This document shows, one piece after another, positions 1 to 7,940 of a stretch of 12,101 nt of DNA. Below the pieces are notes generated by a model. The model was not told the DNA's origin. It saw only the letters and a program-made list of their open reading frames with translations, and did not search any database. The position numbers and the translations under genes were made by a program. Each line of letters begins with the position of its first letter. Position 1 is the first letter of the stretch. The DNA comes from Clostridia bacterium (lineage in GTDB: Bacteria > Bacillota > Clostridia > Christensenellales > UBA3700), in NCBI GenBank assembly GCA_029067255.1, contig JAIEEW010000091.1:1-12101 (forward strand). The letters run 5' to 3'.

Positions 1-20
1 AACAGAGAAATGCTCATTAC

Positions 21-116
21 CCGTCATATTGAGCGGAGCGACAGCGGAGTCGAAATATCTAAATATAATAGGATAACAATATAGACTAGATTCTTCGACT
101 ACGCTCAGAATGACGG
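21..116. repeat. Intergenic imperfect inverted repeat, REP/MITE-like
   Basis: The left arm (21-60) begins CCGTCATATTGAGCGG and ends TCGAAATATCT. The right arm (88-116), read on the opposite strand, begins CCGTCATTCTGAGCG and ends TCGAAGAATCT. The arms match apart from about 11 extra bases and a few changes in the left one, and a 27-base AT-rich spacer separates them. The sequence resembles a family of dispersed intergenic repeats found in many bacterial genomes (recognised from memory, not searched). It lies about 155 bases past the end of the acyltransferase gene and could fold at the 3' end of that operon's mRNA, but no T-run follows it. The rest of 1-271 shows only a weak 5-bp hairpin (131-147) and no gene. 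Confidence 0.7.
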
Positions 117-271
117 TGGAGTGAGAGCGAAGTACACTATACGTACTCGACCTACACCCGCTAAAACGAAAATATTACCACTTTCCGCTGTCTAGCACAA
201 AATATAATATAATCTAATAAAGAATCAATGATTTTACTTAAAACATTAATGGTCATAGAAAGATTAAGAGA

Positions 272-1129
272 TCAAATAACAACAAAACTTCCCGGTGTGA
301 TAAACAGGAAACTTATAAGCGCTAGGATGACTACGACTGCGACTTGGTGCAGAGCGTAGACCCATATAGCGATCTTTCCCCAGAAAGTGAAAGGTTTGTA
401 CCAGTCGTACTTGCCCAGCCATGGCAAAAGCGATTTTTTCTTTGGGTAGAGAAAGAGCGCGAGCGCGGCGCCTATCAGCATATATCCAGTGGTAGGGAAG
501 ATCGGATAATAGTCAGCCGAAGAAAAGCCTTTATTATTTCCCAGCATAAATTCGCCTATGAAATACCATTTATTATCTGTGGCGAATGCGTTATTATTTA
601 ATTTGTACGTCGCCATAAATCCTTCGTTCATCATTATTATCATGACGCCGAGAAAAAGGCATATCCCTGCGGTAAAGAGTTTGTTATGACAGCAGATGGT
701 ATCGATAAACCACCACAAAAGTATCGAAAACGCAAACATATGCAATATACCGAATTTTATCGTGTCGTCCATAAAGAAAGTTACTATTGTTATGATAGAC
801 GCGATAATGGTAGCCTGAATGCCGCGTTTGAGATTGTTTCTTGAAAAAGAGCAGGAGATACCGCACAATAGAGCGAATATCCAAACTACTATATTTTGAG
901 TGGTATGACGTAAAACTGAATTATTGTAATAGTTGGCGGCAAGGTTTACAAGTAATGTCAAGTTTTCCTTGCCGACTTCTTTCCACGCGTCTGCGAACAT
1001 AAAGCCTATATCGTACATCGCGTGGTCGAATATCATCAAAAGCACGCAGACTCCGCGCAGAAAATCCAACTCCCAGATTCTTTGGGAAGAAGACTTTGAT
1101 TTTCCGTTTAAGAGTCGCGCTTTGTTCAT
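272..1129 (-). CDS. Membrane acyltransferase, HGSNAT catalytic-domain (DUF1624) family
   Basis: This is a 285-residue integral membrane protein with about seven hydrophobic segments (roughly 21-43, 78-97, 104-120, 126-143, 150-167, 207-228, 250-277). The family motif near the N-terminus, W-E-L-D-F-L-R-G followed by MIFDH (residues 19-36), the GIS...S..N..RG stretch (90-103), FGILHMFAFS (126-135) and DYYPIFP..GYMLIG (206-220) fit the bacterial relatives of heparan-alpha-glucosaminide N-acetyltransferase. Such proteins are thought to move an acyl group across the membrane to a sugar or cell-surface acceptor; the acceptor here is unknown. The start lies only 3 bases past the serS stop, and no Shine-Dalgarno sits at proper distance (a GGGAG is about 20 bases upstream, inside serS). 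Translation therefore probably depends on coupling to serS. It is the last gene of the leuS-serS operon, and no clear terminator follows. Confidence 0.85.
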   Translation of the reverse strand: MNKARLLNGKSKSSSQRIWELDFLRGVCVLLMIFDHAMYDIGFMFADAWKEVGKENLTLLVNLAANYYNNSVLRHTTQNIVVWIFALLCGISCSFSRNNLKRGIQATIIASIITIVTFFMDDTIKFGILHMFAFSILLWWFIDTICCHNKLFTAGICLFLGVMIIMMNEGFMATYKLNNNAFATDNKWYFIGEFMLGNNKGFSSADYYPIFPTTGYMLIGAALALFLYPKKKSLLPWLGKYDWYKPFTFWGKIAIWVYALHQVAVVVILALISFLFITPGSFVVI

Positions 1130-1132
1130 AAT

Positions 1133-2395
1133 TTACTGTATTTTATCTACTCCCATATATTTTCTGAGAACTTCGGGAATTACGATACTTCCGTCAACTT
1201 GCTGGAAGTTTTCCAAAATAGCGGCGGTAGTTCTGCCAACGGCAAGACCGCTACCGTTGAGAGTGTGGACGAGTTTTACTTTGCCGTCTTTATCCCTATA
1301 ACGTATGCTCGCTCTTCTCGCTTGGAAATCTTCATAGTCCGAGCAAGAAGAGATTTCAACGTATCTGTTGTACGACGGCATCCATACTTCTATATCGTAG
1401 GTTTTTGCCGAACCGAAACCGAGATCGCCCGTGCAAAGACATACGACTCTGTAAGGGATTCCGAGAAGTTGGAGTATCTTTTCCGCGCTGGCAGTCAAAT
1501 GTTCGAGTTCTTCATAACTGCTTTCCGGGGTAGTGAACTTGACAAGTTCTACTTTATTAAACTGGTGCTGACGTATAAGACCTCTGGTATCTCTTCCGGC
1601 GCTTCCCGCTTCGCCCCTAAAACATGCCGTATACGCGCAGTAGTATATAGGTAAGTTTTCAAAAGGTATTATTTCTTCTCTGTGAAGATTTGTTACCGGT
1701 ACTTCCGCCGTCGGTACGAGATAAAAGTCCTGACCTTCGTTGTTGACGTAATACATGTCTTCCGCGAATTTCGGCAACTGTCCCGTGCCTATCATAGCGT
1801 TTTTATTTACCATATAAGGGGGGAATATTTCAGTATATCCCGCGCTAGTGTGCGTGTCTAGCATAAAGTTGTAAATAGCGCGTTCCAGTCTTGCTCCCAA
1901 ACCTTTATATACGGTAAATCTCGCTCCTGAAATTTTGCCCGCTCTCGGCCAGTCGCAGAGTTCTTTTTCTTCCGCAATATCCCAGTGCGCTTTGGGTTGG
2001 AAATCAAATTTGGTAGGCTCGCCCCATCTTCTGACTTCGACGTTGTCGTCGCTGTCGCTGCCAATAGGAACTTCCTTATTAGGTAAGTTGGGGATAGTCA
2101 TCATAATGTCGCTGATTTGCGATTCGACTTGCGAAAGTCTTGCGTCGAGCGACTTTATTTCTTCGCCGAGAGTTTTCATTTCGGCGATTTTAGCGGTTTT
2201 CTCGTCTCCTTTGAGAGATGGAATGAGTTTGGAAACTGCGTTTTTCGTAGCCTTTCTCTGTTCGCTGTCTTGAATGAGATTTTTTCTCTCGTCGGCGAGT
2301 TCCGAAAGGCCTTCGAGATCAAACTTGCCGCTTCTGTTAGCAAGTCTTTGTTTTACTTCTTCTATGTTTTCGCATACAAATTTCAAATCCAACAT
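1133..2395 (-). CDS. serS: Seryl-tRNA synthetase
   Basis: Cytoplasmic class II enzyme that charges tRNA-Ser (and tRNA-Sec where present) with serine using ATP. The 420-residue length is normal. The N-terminal part (about 1-105) is the charged, helical coiled-coil arm that grips the long variable arm of tRNA-Ser. The catalytic domain carries the serine-binding TAE (229-231), class II motif 2 as FRGEAGSAGRDTRGLIR (259-275) and motif 3 with GSGLAVGRT (381-389). The start is supported by GGAG (2405-2408) 9 bases upstream. It follows leuS by 38 bases on the same strand with no promoter or terminator evident between them. A small 5-bp hairpin (2412-2426) lies just before the ribosome binding site and may modulate initiation. 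The membrane acyltransferase follows after 3 bases. No residue looks abnormal. Confidence 0.97.
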   Translation of the reverse strand: MLDLKFVCENIEEVKQRLANRSGKFDLEGLSELADERKNLIQDSEQRKATKNAVSKLIPSLKGDEKTAKIAEMKTLGEEIKSLDARLSQVESQISDIMMTIPNLPNKEVPIGSDSDDNVEVRRWGEPTKFDFQPKAHWDIAEEKELCDWPRAGKISGARFTVYKGLGARLERAIYNFMLDTHTSAGYTEIFPPYMVNKNAMIGTGQLPKFAEDMYYVNNEGQDFYLVPTAEVPVTNLHREEIIPFENLPIYYCAYTACFRGEAGSAGRDTRGLIRQHQFNKVELVKFTTPESSYEELEHLTASAEKILQLLGIPYRVVCLCTGDLGFGSAKTYDIEVWMPSYNRYVEISSCSDYEDFQARRASIRYRDKDGKVKLVHTLNGSGLAVGRTTAAILENFQQVDGSIVIPEVLRKYMGVDKIQ

Positions 2396-2433
2396 AATTT
2401 ATTTCTCCGTTTTCCCGAATAGGGAAGTTTATA

Positions 2434-4869
2434 CTATTTGCAGACAATATTGACAAGGCGTTTAGGTATTACGATGACCTTGACGATATTAAGTCCCTGA
2501 GTTGCGTTTTTGACGAGATCGTTGTTAAGCGCGATATCTTCTATGGTTTTGTTGTCCGCGTCGCTCGGAACGACTATTTTTGCTTTCATACGGCTGTTGA
2601 CCTGAACTGCCAACTCGTATTCGTCTTTGACGAGCGCTTTCTCGTCGCATACGGGGTATGCTTTATCGAATACGGAATAAGTACCGCCCATTTTTTCGTT
2701 GAGTTCTTCGGCGATATGCGGTACGAACGGCGCCAGCAAAAGCACAAGATTTTCGATGCATTCTTTGAAGAATTTAGCGTTTTTCTCGCAAGGCAAGTTG
2801 TCGTACTTATATAGGTCGTTGACGTATTCCATAATACGCGCAATCGCGGTGTTGAAAGAAAACGCTTTCGTATCTTCCGATACGCGTTTGATAGTGTAAT
2901 TTCTCGTATAGTTGAGCGCTTTTTCTTCCGCGTCCATTTTGGTTACGGAATTATTGAGCGATATGGACTTGTCGACGATTCTTTCTACTCTCTCTAAGAA
3001 TTTGGTTATCGATTCCATTCCCGTCGCGCTCCACGGACCGCCTTCAATATAACTGAATCCGAACATAAGATACAGTCTAAACGCGTCCGAACCGAATTTA
3101 CTTACGTAATCGTCGGGGGATATGATATTGCCGCGGCTTTTTGACATCTTGAATCCGTCGGGGCCTAAAATCGTACCTTGGTGTACGAGCGACTTGAACG
3201 GTTCGTCAAATTTGAGATAACCCATATCTCTAAGCGCTTTTGTAAAGAAGCGAGCGTACAGCAAGTGCATACAAGCGTGTTCCGCGCCGCCGACGTACTT
3301 GTCTACCGGCAACATTTTGTTTATTATTTCGGGATCGAAAGCCATCTTGTCGTTGTGAGCGTCGGGGTATCTTAGGAAATACCAACTCGAGCATACGAAC
3401 GTATCCATCGTGTCCGGATCTCTTCTTGCTTTGCCGCCGCACTTAGGACAAGTCGTATTCATAAATTCTTCGCAACTTGCGAGCGGGGATTTGCCGTTTG
3501 GTTTGAACTCTACGTTGTAGGGGAGTTGAACAGGCAAGTCCTTTTCAGGTACGGCTACTTCTCCGCACTTATCGCAGTATACGATAGGTATGGGCGCGCC
3601 CCAGTATCTTTGTCGGGAGATGAGCCAGTCGCGAAGTCTGTAATTAGTTTTCAGTTGACCTTGATTTTTCTCTTCGAGCCATTTAACGATAGCGATTTTT
3701 CCTTCTTGCGAAGTTATTCCGTCAAACTGTGTTCCCGTATTGCATATCACGCCGTAATCGCAGAATGGCAGATCGTCGTTTTTGCCGTCGGCGGATTTGA
3801 CGACTCTCTTTATTTGAAGGTCGAATTTCTTAGCGAAATCGTAATCCCTTTCGTCGTGAGCGGCAACGCCCATTACCGCGCCCGTTCCGTAAGAGTAGAG
3901 TACGTAATCGCCTATCCATACGGGTACTTTGTCGCCGTTGACGGGATTTATACAGTACGCGCCCGTGAATACGCCCGTCTTTTCTCTCGTAGTAGAAAGT
4001 CTTTCTATTTCGCTGGCTTTCGAACATTCGAGTTTATATGCGTCGACCGCCGCTTTTTGAGCGTCGGTAGTGATTTTATCTACAAGCGGGTGTTCGGGAG
4101 CAAGTATGACGTAAGACACGCCGAATACCGTATCCGCGCGGGTAGTGAAGACTTTGAATTTATCTCCGCTCTCCAACTCAAATTCAATTTCGCCGCCTGA
4201 AGATTTGCCTATCCAGTTTCTCTGCATAGCCTTCGTCTTTTCCGGCCAGTCGATAGTGTCAAGTCCTTGAAGAAGTTCTTCCGCGTACTGGGTTATCTTG
4301 AAAAACCATTGCGTGAGATTTTTTCTCAGCACGGTAGTGTGGCATCTCTCGCAAGCGCCGTCCACGACTTGTTCGTTGGCAAGTACGGTATTGCAGGACG
4401 GACACCAGTTTACCGGCGCTTCTTTTCTGTAAGCAAGTCCGTTTTTATATAGTTGCAAGAATATCCATTGCGTCCATTTATAGTAGTCGGGCATACACGT
4501 CTTTATCTCGTAATCCCAGTCGAAAGACGCTCCCATCGCTTTGAGTTGTCCTTCCATAGTCGCGATATTTTTGAGCGTGCTGTCTTGCGGGTGGATACCC
4601 GATTTGATAGCGTAGTTTTCGGCGGGAAGTCCAAACGCGTCAAAACCCATCGGTTGGAAGACTTCCTTGCCGTTCATTCTCATAAAACGAGCGTAACTGT
4701 CGGTAGGTCCGTAGTTGTACCAATGTCCTGCGTGCAGTTTCGCGCCCGACGGGTAGGAAAACATTTCAAGAACATAGTATTTGTCTTTCATTTTGGATTT
4801 GTCAAAAGAGTAGAGTTTGCTTTCTTCCCACTTCTTTTGCCATTTCTTTTCAACATTTATAAAGTCCAT
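2434..4869 (-). CDS. leuS: Leucyl-tRNA synthetase
   Basis: Cytoplasmic class I synthetase that charges tRNA-Leu with leucine and edits mischarged products. The 811-residue length is typical of bacterial LeuRS. The HIGH signature appears as HAGH (46-49) and KMSKS is intact (574-578). A zinc-knuckle pattern has Cys156, 159, 173 and 176. The CP1 editing domain carries the threonine-rich TTRADT (242-247) and the conserved HDERD (338-342), so hydrolytic proofreading should be active. Later Cys pairs (CDKCG, CPKCG) mark the leucine-specific insertion region, and the C-terminal anticodon-binding and extension domains complete the protein. The start is fixed by GGAG (4876-4879) 6 bases upstream. It is the first gene of a leuS-serS-acyltransferase operon, driven by the promoter at 4923-4951. 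The leader is only about 45 bases, too short for the T-box control common for leuS in Firmicutes. Confidence 0.98.
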   Translation of the reverse strand: MDFINVEKKWQKKWEESKLYSFDKSKMKDKYYVLEMFSYPSGAKLHAGHWYNYGPTDSYARFMRMNGKEVFQPMGFDAFGLPAENYAIKSGIHPQDSTLKNIATMEGQLKAMGASFDWDYEIKTCMPDYYKWTQWIFLQLYKNGLAYRKEAPVNWCPSCNTVLANEQVVDGACERCHTTVLRKNLTQWFFKITQYAEELLQGLDTIDWPEKTKAMQRNWIGKSSGGEIEFELESGDKFKVFTTRADTVFGVSYVILAPEHPLVDKITTDAQKAAVDAYKLECSKASEIERLSTTREKTGVFTGAYCINPVNGDKVPVWIGDYVLYSYGTGAVMGVAAHDERDYDFAKKFDLQIKRVVKSADGKNDDLPFCDYGVICNTGTQFDGITSQEGKIAIVKWLEEKNQGQLKTNYRLRDWLISRQRYWGAPIPIVYCDKCGEVAVPEKDLPVQLPYNVEFKPNGKSPLASCEEFMNTTCPKCGGKARRDPDTMDTFVCSSWYFLRYPDAHNDKMAFDPEIINKMLPVDKYVGGAEHACMHLLYARFFTKALRDMGYLKFDEPFKSLVHQGTILGPDGFKMSKSRGNIISPDDYVSKFGSDAFRLYLMFGFSYIEGGPWSATGMESITKFLERVERIVDKSISLNNSVTKMDAEEKALNYTRNYTIKRVSEDTKAFSFNTAIARIMEYVNDLYKYDNLPCEKNAKFFKECIENLVLLLAPFVPHIAEELNEKMGGTYSVFDKAYPVCDEKALVKDEYELAVQVNSRMKAKIVVPSDADNKTIEDIALNNDLVKNATQGLNIVKVIVIPKRLVNIVCK

Positions 4870-4922
4870 ATATTACTCCGCGCTAGTTATTACTAGGTAA
4901 TTATAATTAAAGCGTTATATAT

Positions 4923-4951
4923 ATAATATATCGGCTTATTCTTGTTGTCAA
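4923..4951 (-). promoter_or_regulatory. Sigma-A-type promoter of the leuS operon
   Basis: On the minus strand a perfect -35 TTGACA (4946-4951) is followed after 17 bases by TATTAT (4923-4928), one mismatch from the consensus -10. Transcription should begin near 4916, giving a leader of about 45 bases that holds a short CTAGT/ACTAG hairpin (4883-4896) and the leuS ribosome binding site. Confidence 0.8.
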
Positions 4952-4984
4952 GTGATTTTGATATCAGGCGTTTGTATTGTCGAT

Positions 4985-5014
4985 TTGACATAATATATCG
5001 CAAAGTAGTATAAT
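4985..5014 (+). promoter_or_regulatory. Sigma-A-type promoter of the GH95-like lipoprotein gene
   Basis: The -35 TTGACA (4985-4990) and -10 TATAAT (5009-5014) both match consensus exactly, with an 18-base spacer. Transcription should start near 5021. The promoter diverges from the leuS promoter, with 33 bases between the two -35 boxes. No obvious operator palindrome overlaps it, so nothing here explains whether the gene is sugar-induced. Confidence 0.8.
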
Positions 5015-5071
5015 TTTAACGTATCAAACCGCTTAATTCGAAATCTCGTTAATTCATATATCGGGGGGAAT

Positions 5072-7738
5072 ATGAAAAAGAAACGTCTCAAAATCATTTC
5101 TATAGTTATACTGACGATAGCAGTTGTATTCTGCGTCGCAGCGTGCAATTCCAAAGACGGAGTAAATCCTGTTCAAAGCGCAAAAAGTTCCTATTCCACT
5201 TCATACAAAACGCTGTCGGAAAAAAGCAACGGAACGGGTAAGTGGCGCGAAGGAATGGTCTCTGGAAACGGACTTCAAGGTTTTATCGCAAGCGGCTCGC
5301 CGTATAACGACACTTTGATTTATCAAAATATCCATTTTATTTTGCCAAACAAAAATGCTCGGGAAAATCCAATATCTTTTCAGGATCTCGATTACGTCAG
5401 ACAAAGCATTGTCAACGGTCAAGATATTGTGGACAATCAAAGTTACGACGACGTGTATTCTTACCATGCAGGCGCTACGCTGAGAATAAAACAGAGCAAG
5501 CCTTTGTTGGGACATAAAGAATACAAACGGTATACCGATTACGAAACCGCTTGCGTGGGCGTACAGTACACCGATTCAAAAGGCAAGTGGGAAAGGCTGA
5601 GTTTTACTTCTCAATGCGACGGAGTATCGATAAGCAAGATGACCGCGTCTGACGAAGGCAACAAGATCAACACGACTATATCTATGGACAATATTTCAAG
5701 CATGGCAAATTTTGGGAAAAGCAACGAAGTCGATTTGCGATATAAGAAACTTGTAGACGCGGACGCGAACGCTCTTACTTTCGTCGCGCATTATCCCGAT
5801 TATGAAAACAGCGAACTCAAAGACGGCGGTTACGCTACGGTCAGTTTTGTAATATGCGAAGGCGGAAAGAAAGAACGGATAACAAATAAAATGCCCAAAG
5901 AAACTCAATACGTCGGCGAAGATAATCCCGCGATCTCTATTACCGACGCCGACAGCGTGTATATCATAAGCGTGTCCGACCGTACTTTCAATATGGGAGA
6001 ATACGGCGACTTTGCCGATAGCGAAGATTATGAACTCGTCAACGAACTATACTCTAAAGTCAGATCGGTAGCGGATAAATATACGGTAGACGGGAAGTTT
6101 GACTTTGACAAAGCGCTTAAAAATCATACCGATATTTTTACTCCGCAGTTCAACGCGTTATCGCTTGATTTGGGCGCGGATATAAATATTTCCAACAACA
6201 AACTTCTCAGAAGCGTAAAATTAAAAAAATCTTTGTCCAACACTCTTGCAGAAAGAGCGTACTATGCCGGCAGATACGCGTATTTGTGTTGCTCGGGCGT
6301 AACGACAAGCAGACTTTACGGAATGTGGACGGGGGAATGGAAAGCCGCGTGGGGTTCTAAATATACAATGGACGCAAACGTAAATCTACAAACGTCTTCT
6401 ATGAATACGGGCAATATCATTTCCGCTCCTATCGGTTACGTCAACTTTATTCTAAGACAAGTACCCGACTGGGAAGATAACGCGTACGCTACCCACGGAA
6501 TGAAAGACGCTTTGCAAGCGCCGGTAAACTGCGACGGAGATAGAGCGATATTTACAGAAAGTTGTTATCCTTATCCGTTTAGGTATTGGAACGCGGGAAC
6601 GAGTTGGATGTTGCAACCGCTTTACGAAACAATACTTTGTTACGGCAATCTCAAAGTTCCCATCTGCGACGAATTTGATTTGGATAAATTAAAGACTTTG
6701 CTGTCAACGACGCAAACGCCGCTGTCGGACAATGAAATAGTTAGGTTAAAAGAAAGGGGATATTTGATGCTTAAAGAAGACATTCTTTATCCTTTGCTTA
6801 TCAAATCGGCGAATTACTGGTATCAACTTATGACGCCACAATACTATACTGACGCAGACGGATATATTCGTTATGAAAAAGGTAAAACATCTCTTTCCGA
6901 CGGCGAAACTTACTGCATAATTCCTTCGTATTCGCCTGAAAACAATCCGTCCAACTATCCCAGTCCGGCATGCGCAAACTCGGCGATAGACATATCCGCG
7001 TGCAACAGCAATATCCAAATGCTGTTGGATATTGCGAGCGAAGTCGCTCCGAATGACGATATGTCAAAATGGATAACGTTGCAAAACAACTTGCCAAAAC
7101 TCATTTACGACAAAGACGGTTCGCTAAAAGAATGGGCTAGTTACTCTTTTGAAGAAAACAACAAGCATAGACATTTGAGCCATCTTTACTGCGCTTGGCC
7201 GCTTTCGGATACGAGATACGACAGCGATTTGAATACCGCCGCGATACTTGCGATAAACAACAGAAAAAGCGAGAACAACGCCAGCCACGCGCTTATTCAC
7301 CGTACTCTTATAGCCGCCCGTCTAAACGACAGACAAAGCGCTACAAAGGCGATGGTCGGTCTTATGAATTCAAAGATTTACTACAACTCGCTTATGACGA
7401 ATCACCATACGAACAAGCGCAGCGGGTACTGTACGGATTACAGCATAGGATATTTGGGCATGGTAAACGAATGTCTGGTATTTTCAAACAAAGGCGAAAT
7501 CGAACTGCTTCCGTGTCTTCCTACCAGCGGCTTCGATAAGGGAAGCGTCAAAGGTATGAGATTGCGTACGCAGGCGGTTTTGACGAATATGGAATGGGAC
7601 GTCAAAAATAAGACTCTCAGCGCTACGATAGTATCCGATATAGATCAAACGGTAAAAATCTCGTGCGGTCTGTCCGACGAAATCAAAACCGTAGAATTGA
7701 AAAAAGGCGAAGAGTATAATATAACAATGACAATATAA
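5072..7738 (+). CDS. Exported lipoprotein, GH95-like glycoside hydrolase
   Basis: An 888-residue protein beginning with a lipoprotein signal: KKKR, a hydrophobic run and lipobox VAAC with Cys25, so it is probably anchored on the outer face of the membrane. The rest follows the GH95 plan (alpha-L-fucosidases and some alpha-L-galactosidases): an N-terminal beta domain with W-R-E-G...GNGLQG (about 50-65), an (alpha/alpha) barrel, and a C-terminal beta domain from about 810. By alignment from memory with Bifidobacterium AfcA, general acid Glu566 corresponds to Glu623 in PSYSPEN and Asp766 to Asp789 in YCTDYSIG. The usual N-x-N reads D-A-N (434-436), so one catalytic Asn is replaced by Asp. HRHLSHLY and LLPCLPTSGF are further family marks. 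The run GGGGGG (5063-5068) 3 bases before the ATG serves as ribosome binding site, rather close. It is a single-gene unit between its own promoter and a terminator. The substrate is not certain. Confidence 0.8.
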   Translation: MKKKRLKIISIVILTIAVVFCVAACNSKDGVNPVQSAKSSYSTSYKTLSEKSNGTGKWREGMVSGNGLQGFIASGSPYNDTLIYQNIHFILPNKNARENPISFQDLDYVRQSIVNGQDIVDNQSYDDVYSYHAGATLRIKQSKPLLGHKEYKRYTDYETACVGVQYTDSKGKWERLSFTSQCDGVSISKMTASDEGNKINTTISMDNISSMANFGKSNEVDLRYKKLVDADANALTFVAHYPDYENSELKDGGYATVSFVICEGGKKERITNKMPKETQYVGEDNPAISITDADSVYIISVSDRTFNMGEYGDFADSEDYELVNELYSKVRSVADKYTVDGKFDFDKALKNHTDIFTPQFNALSLDLGADINISNNKLLRSVKLKKSLSNTLAERAYYAGRYAYLCCSGVTTSRLYGMWTGEWKAAWGSKYTMDANVNLQTSSMNTGNIISAPIGYVNFILRQVPDWEDNAYATHGMKDALQAPVNCDGDRAIFTESCYPYPFRYWNAGTSWMLQPLYETILCYGNLKVPICDEFDLDKLKTLLSTTQTPLSDNEIVRLKERGYLMLKEDILYPLLIKSANYWYQLMTPQYYTDADGYIRYEKGKTSLSDGETYCIIPSYSPENNPSNYPSPACANSAIDISACNSNIQMLLDIASEVAPNDDMSKWITLQNNLPKLIYDKDGSLKEWASYSFEENNKHRHLSHLYCAWPLSDTRYDSDLNTAAILAINNRKSENNASHALIHRTLIAARLNDRQSATKAMVGLMNSKIYYNSLMTNHHTNKRSGYCTDYSIGYLGMVNECLVFSNKGEIELLPCLPTSGFDKGSVKGMRLRTQAVLTNMEWDVKNKTLSATIVSDIDQTVKISCGLSDEIKTVELKKGEEYNITMTI

Positions 7739-7794
7739 TAAAACCAAAATTAAAATACGCGGAACGAAAAGCGTCCTTAAATTATTATAAAAAC

Positions 7795-7825
7795 GAAAAT
7801 GGCAAGCAATTCGCTTGCCATTTTC
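7795..7825 (+). terminator. Rho-independent terminator after the GH95-like gene
   Basis: A perfect 13-bp stem (7795-7807 with 7813-7825; core ATGGCAAGC/GCTTGCCAT) closes a 5-base loop. The right arm ends in TTTT and a further T5 follows at 7832-7836. The A-rich left flank makes it potentially active in both directions. It separates the lipoprotein gene from pfp. Confidence 0.85.
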
Positions 7826-7940
7826 AATACCTTTTTGCTAAAATAGAAATGGTTTTATTGCGCTTTAAGGTTTTTGGCTTTATATGCCGGTTATAGCGGG
7901 TAAATTTTACAATACGAAAATATAGTTTGGAGGCTTTTAT

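Noticed and set aside
3526..4200. A 224-codon plus-strand frame opposite leuS
   Set aside because: It lies wholly inside the LeuRS coding region, has no plausible start signal and resembles no family; it is an antisense shadow.
5033..5055. Direct repeat TTAATTC in the leader of the GH95-like gene
   Set aside because: Seven AT-rich bases repeated 16 bp apart are likely by chance, and the site lies downstream of the predicted transcription start.
7739..7940. Possible small RNA or riboswitch before pfp
   Set aside because: Apart from the terminator hairpin at 7795-7825, no conserved-looking structure or good promoter was seen in this gap.
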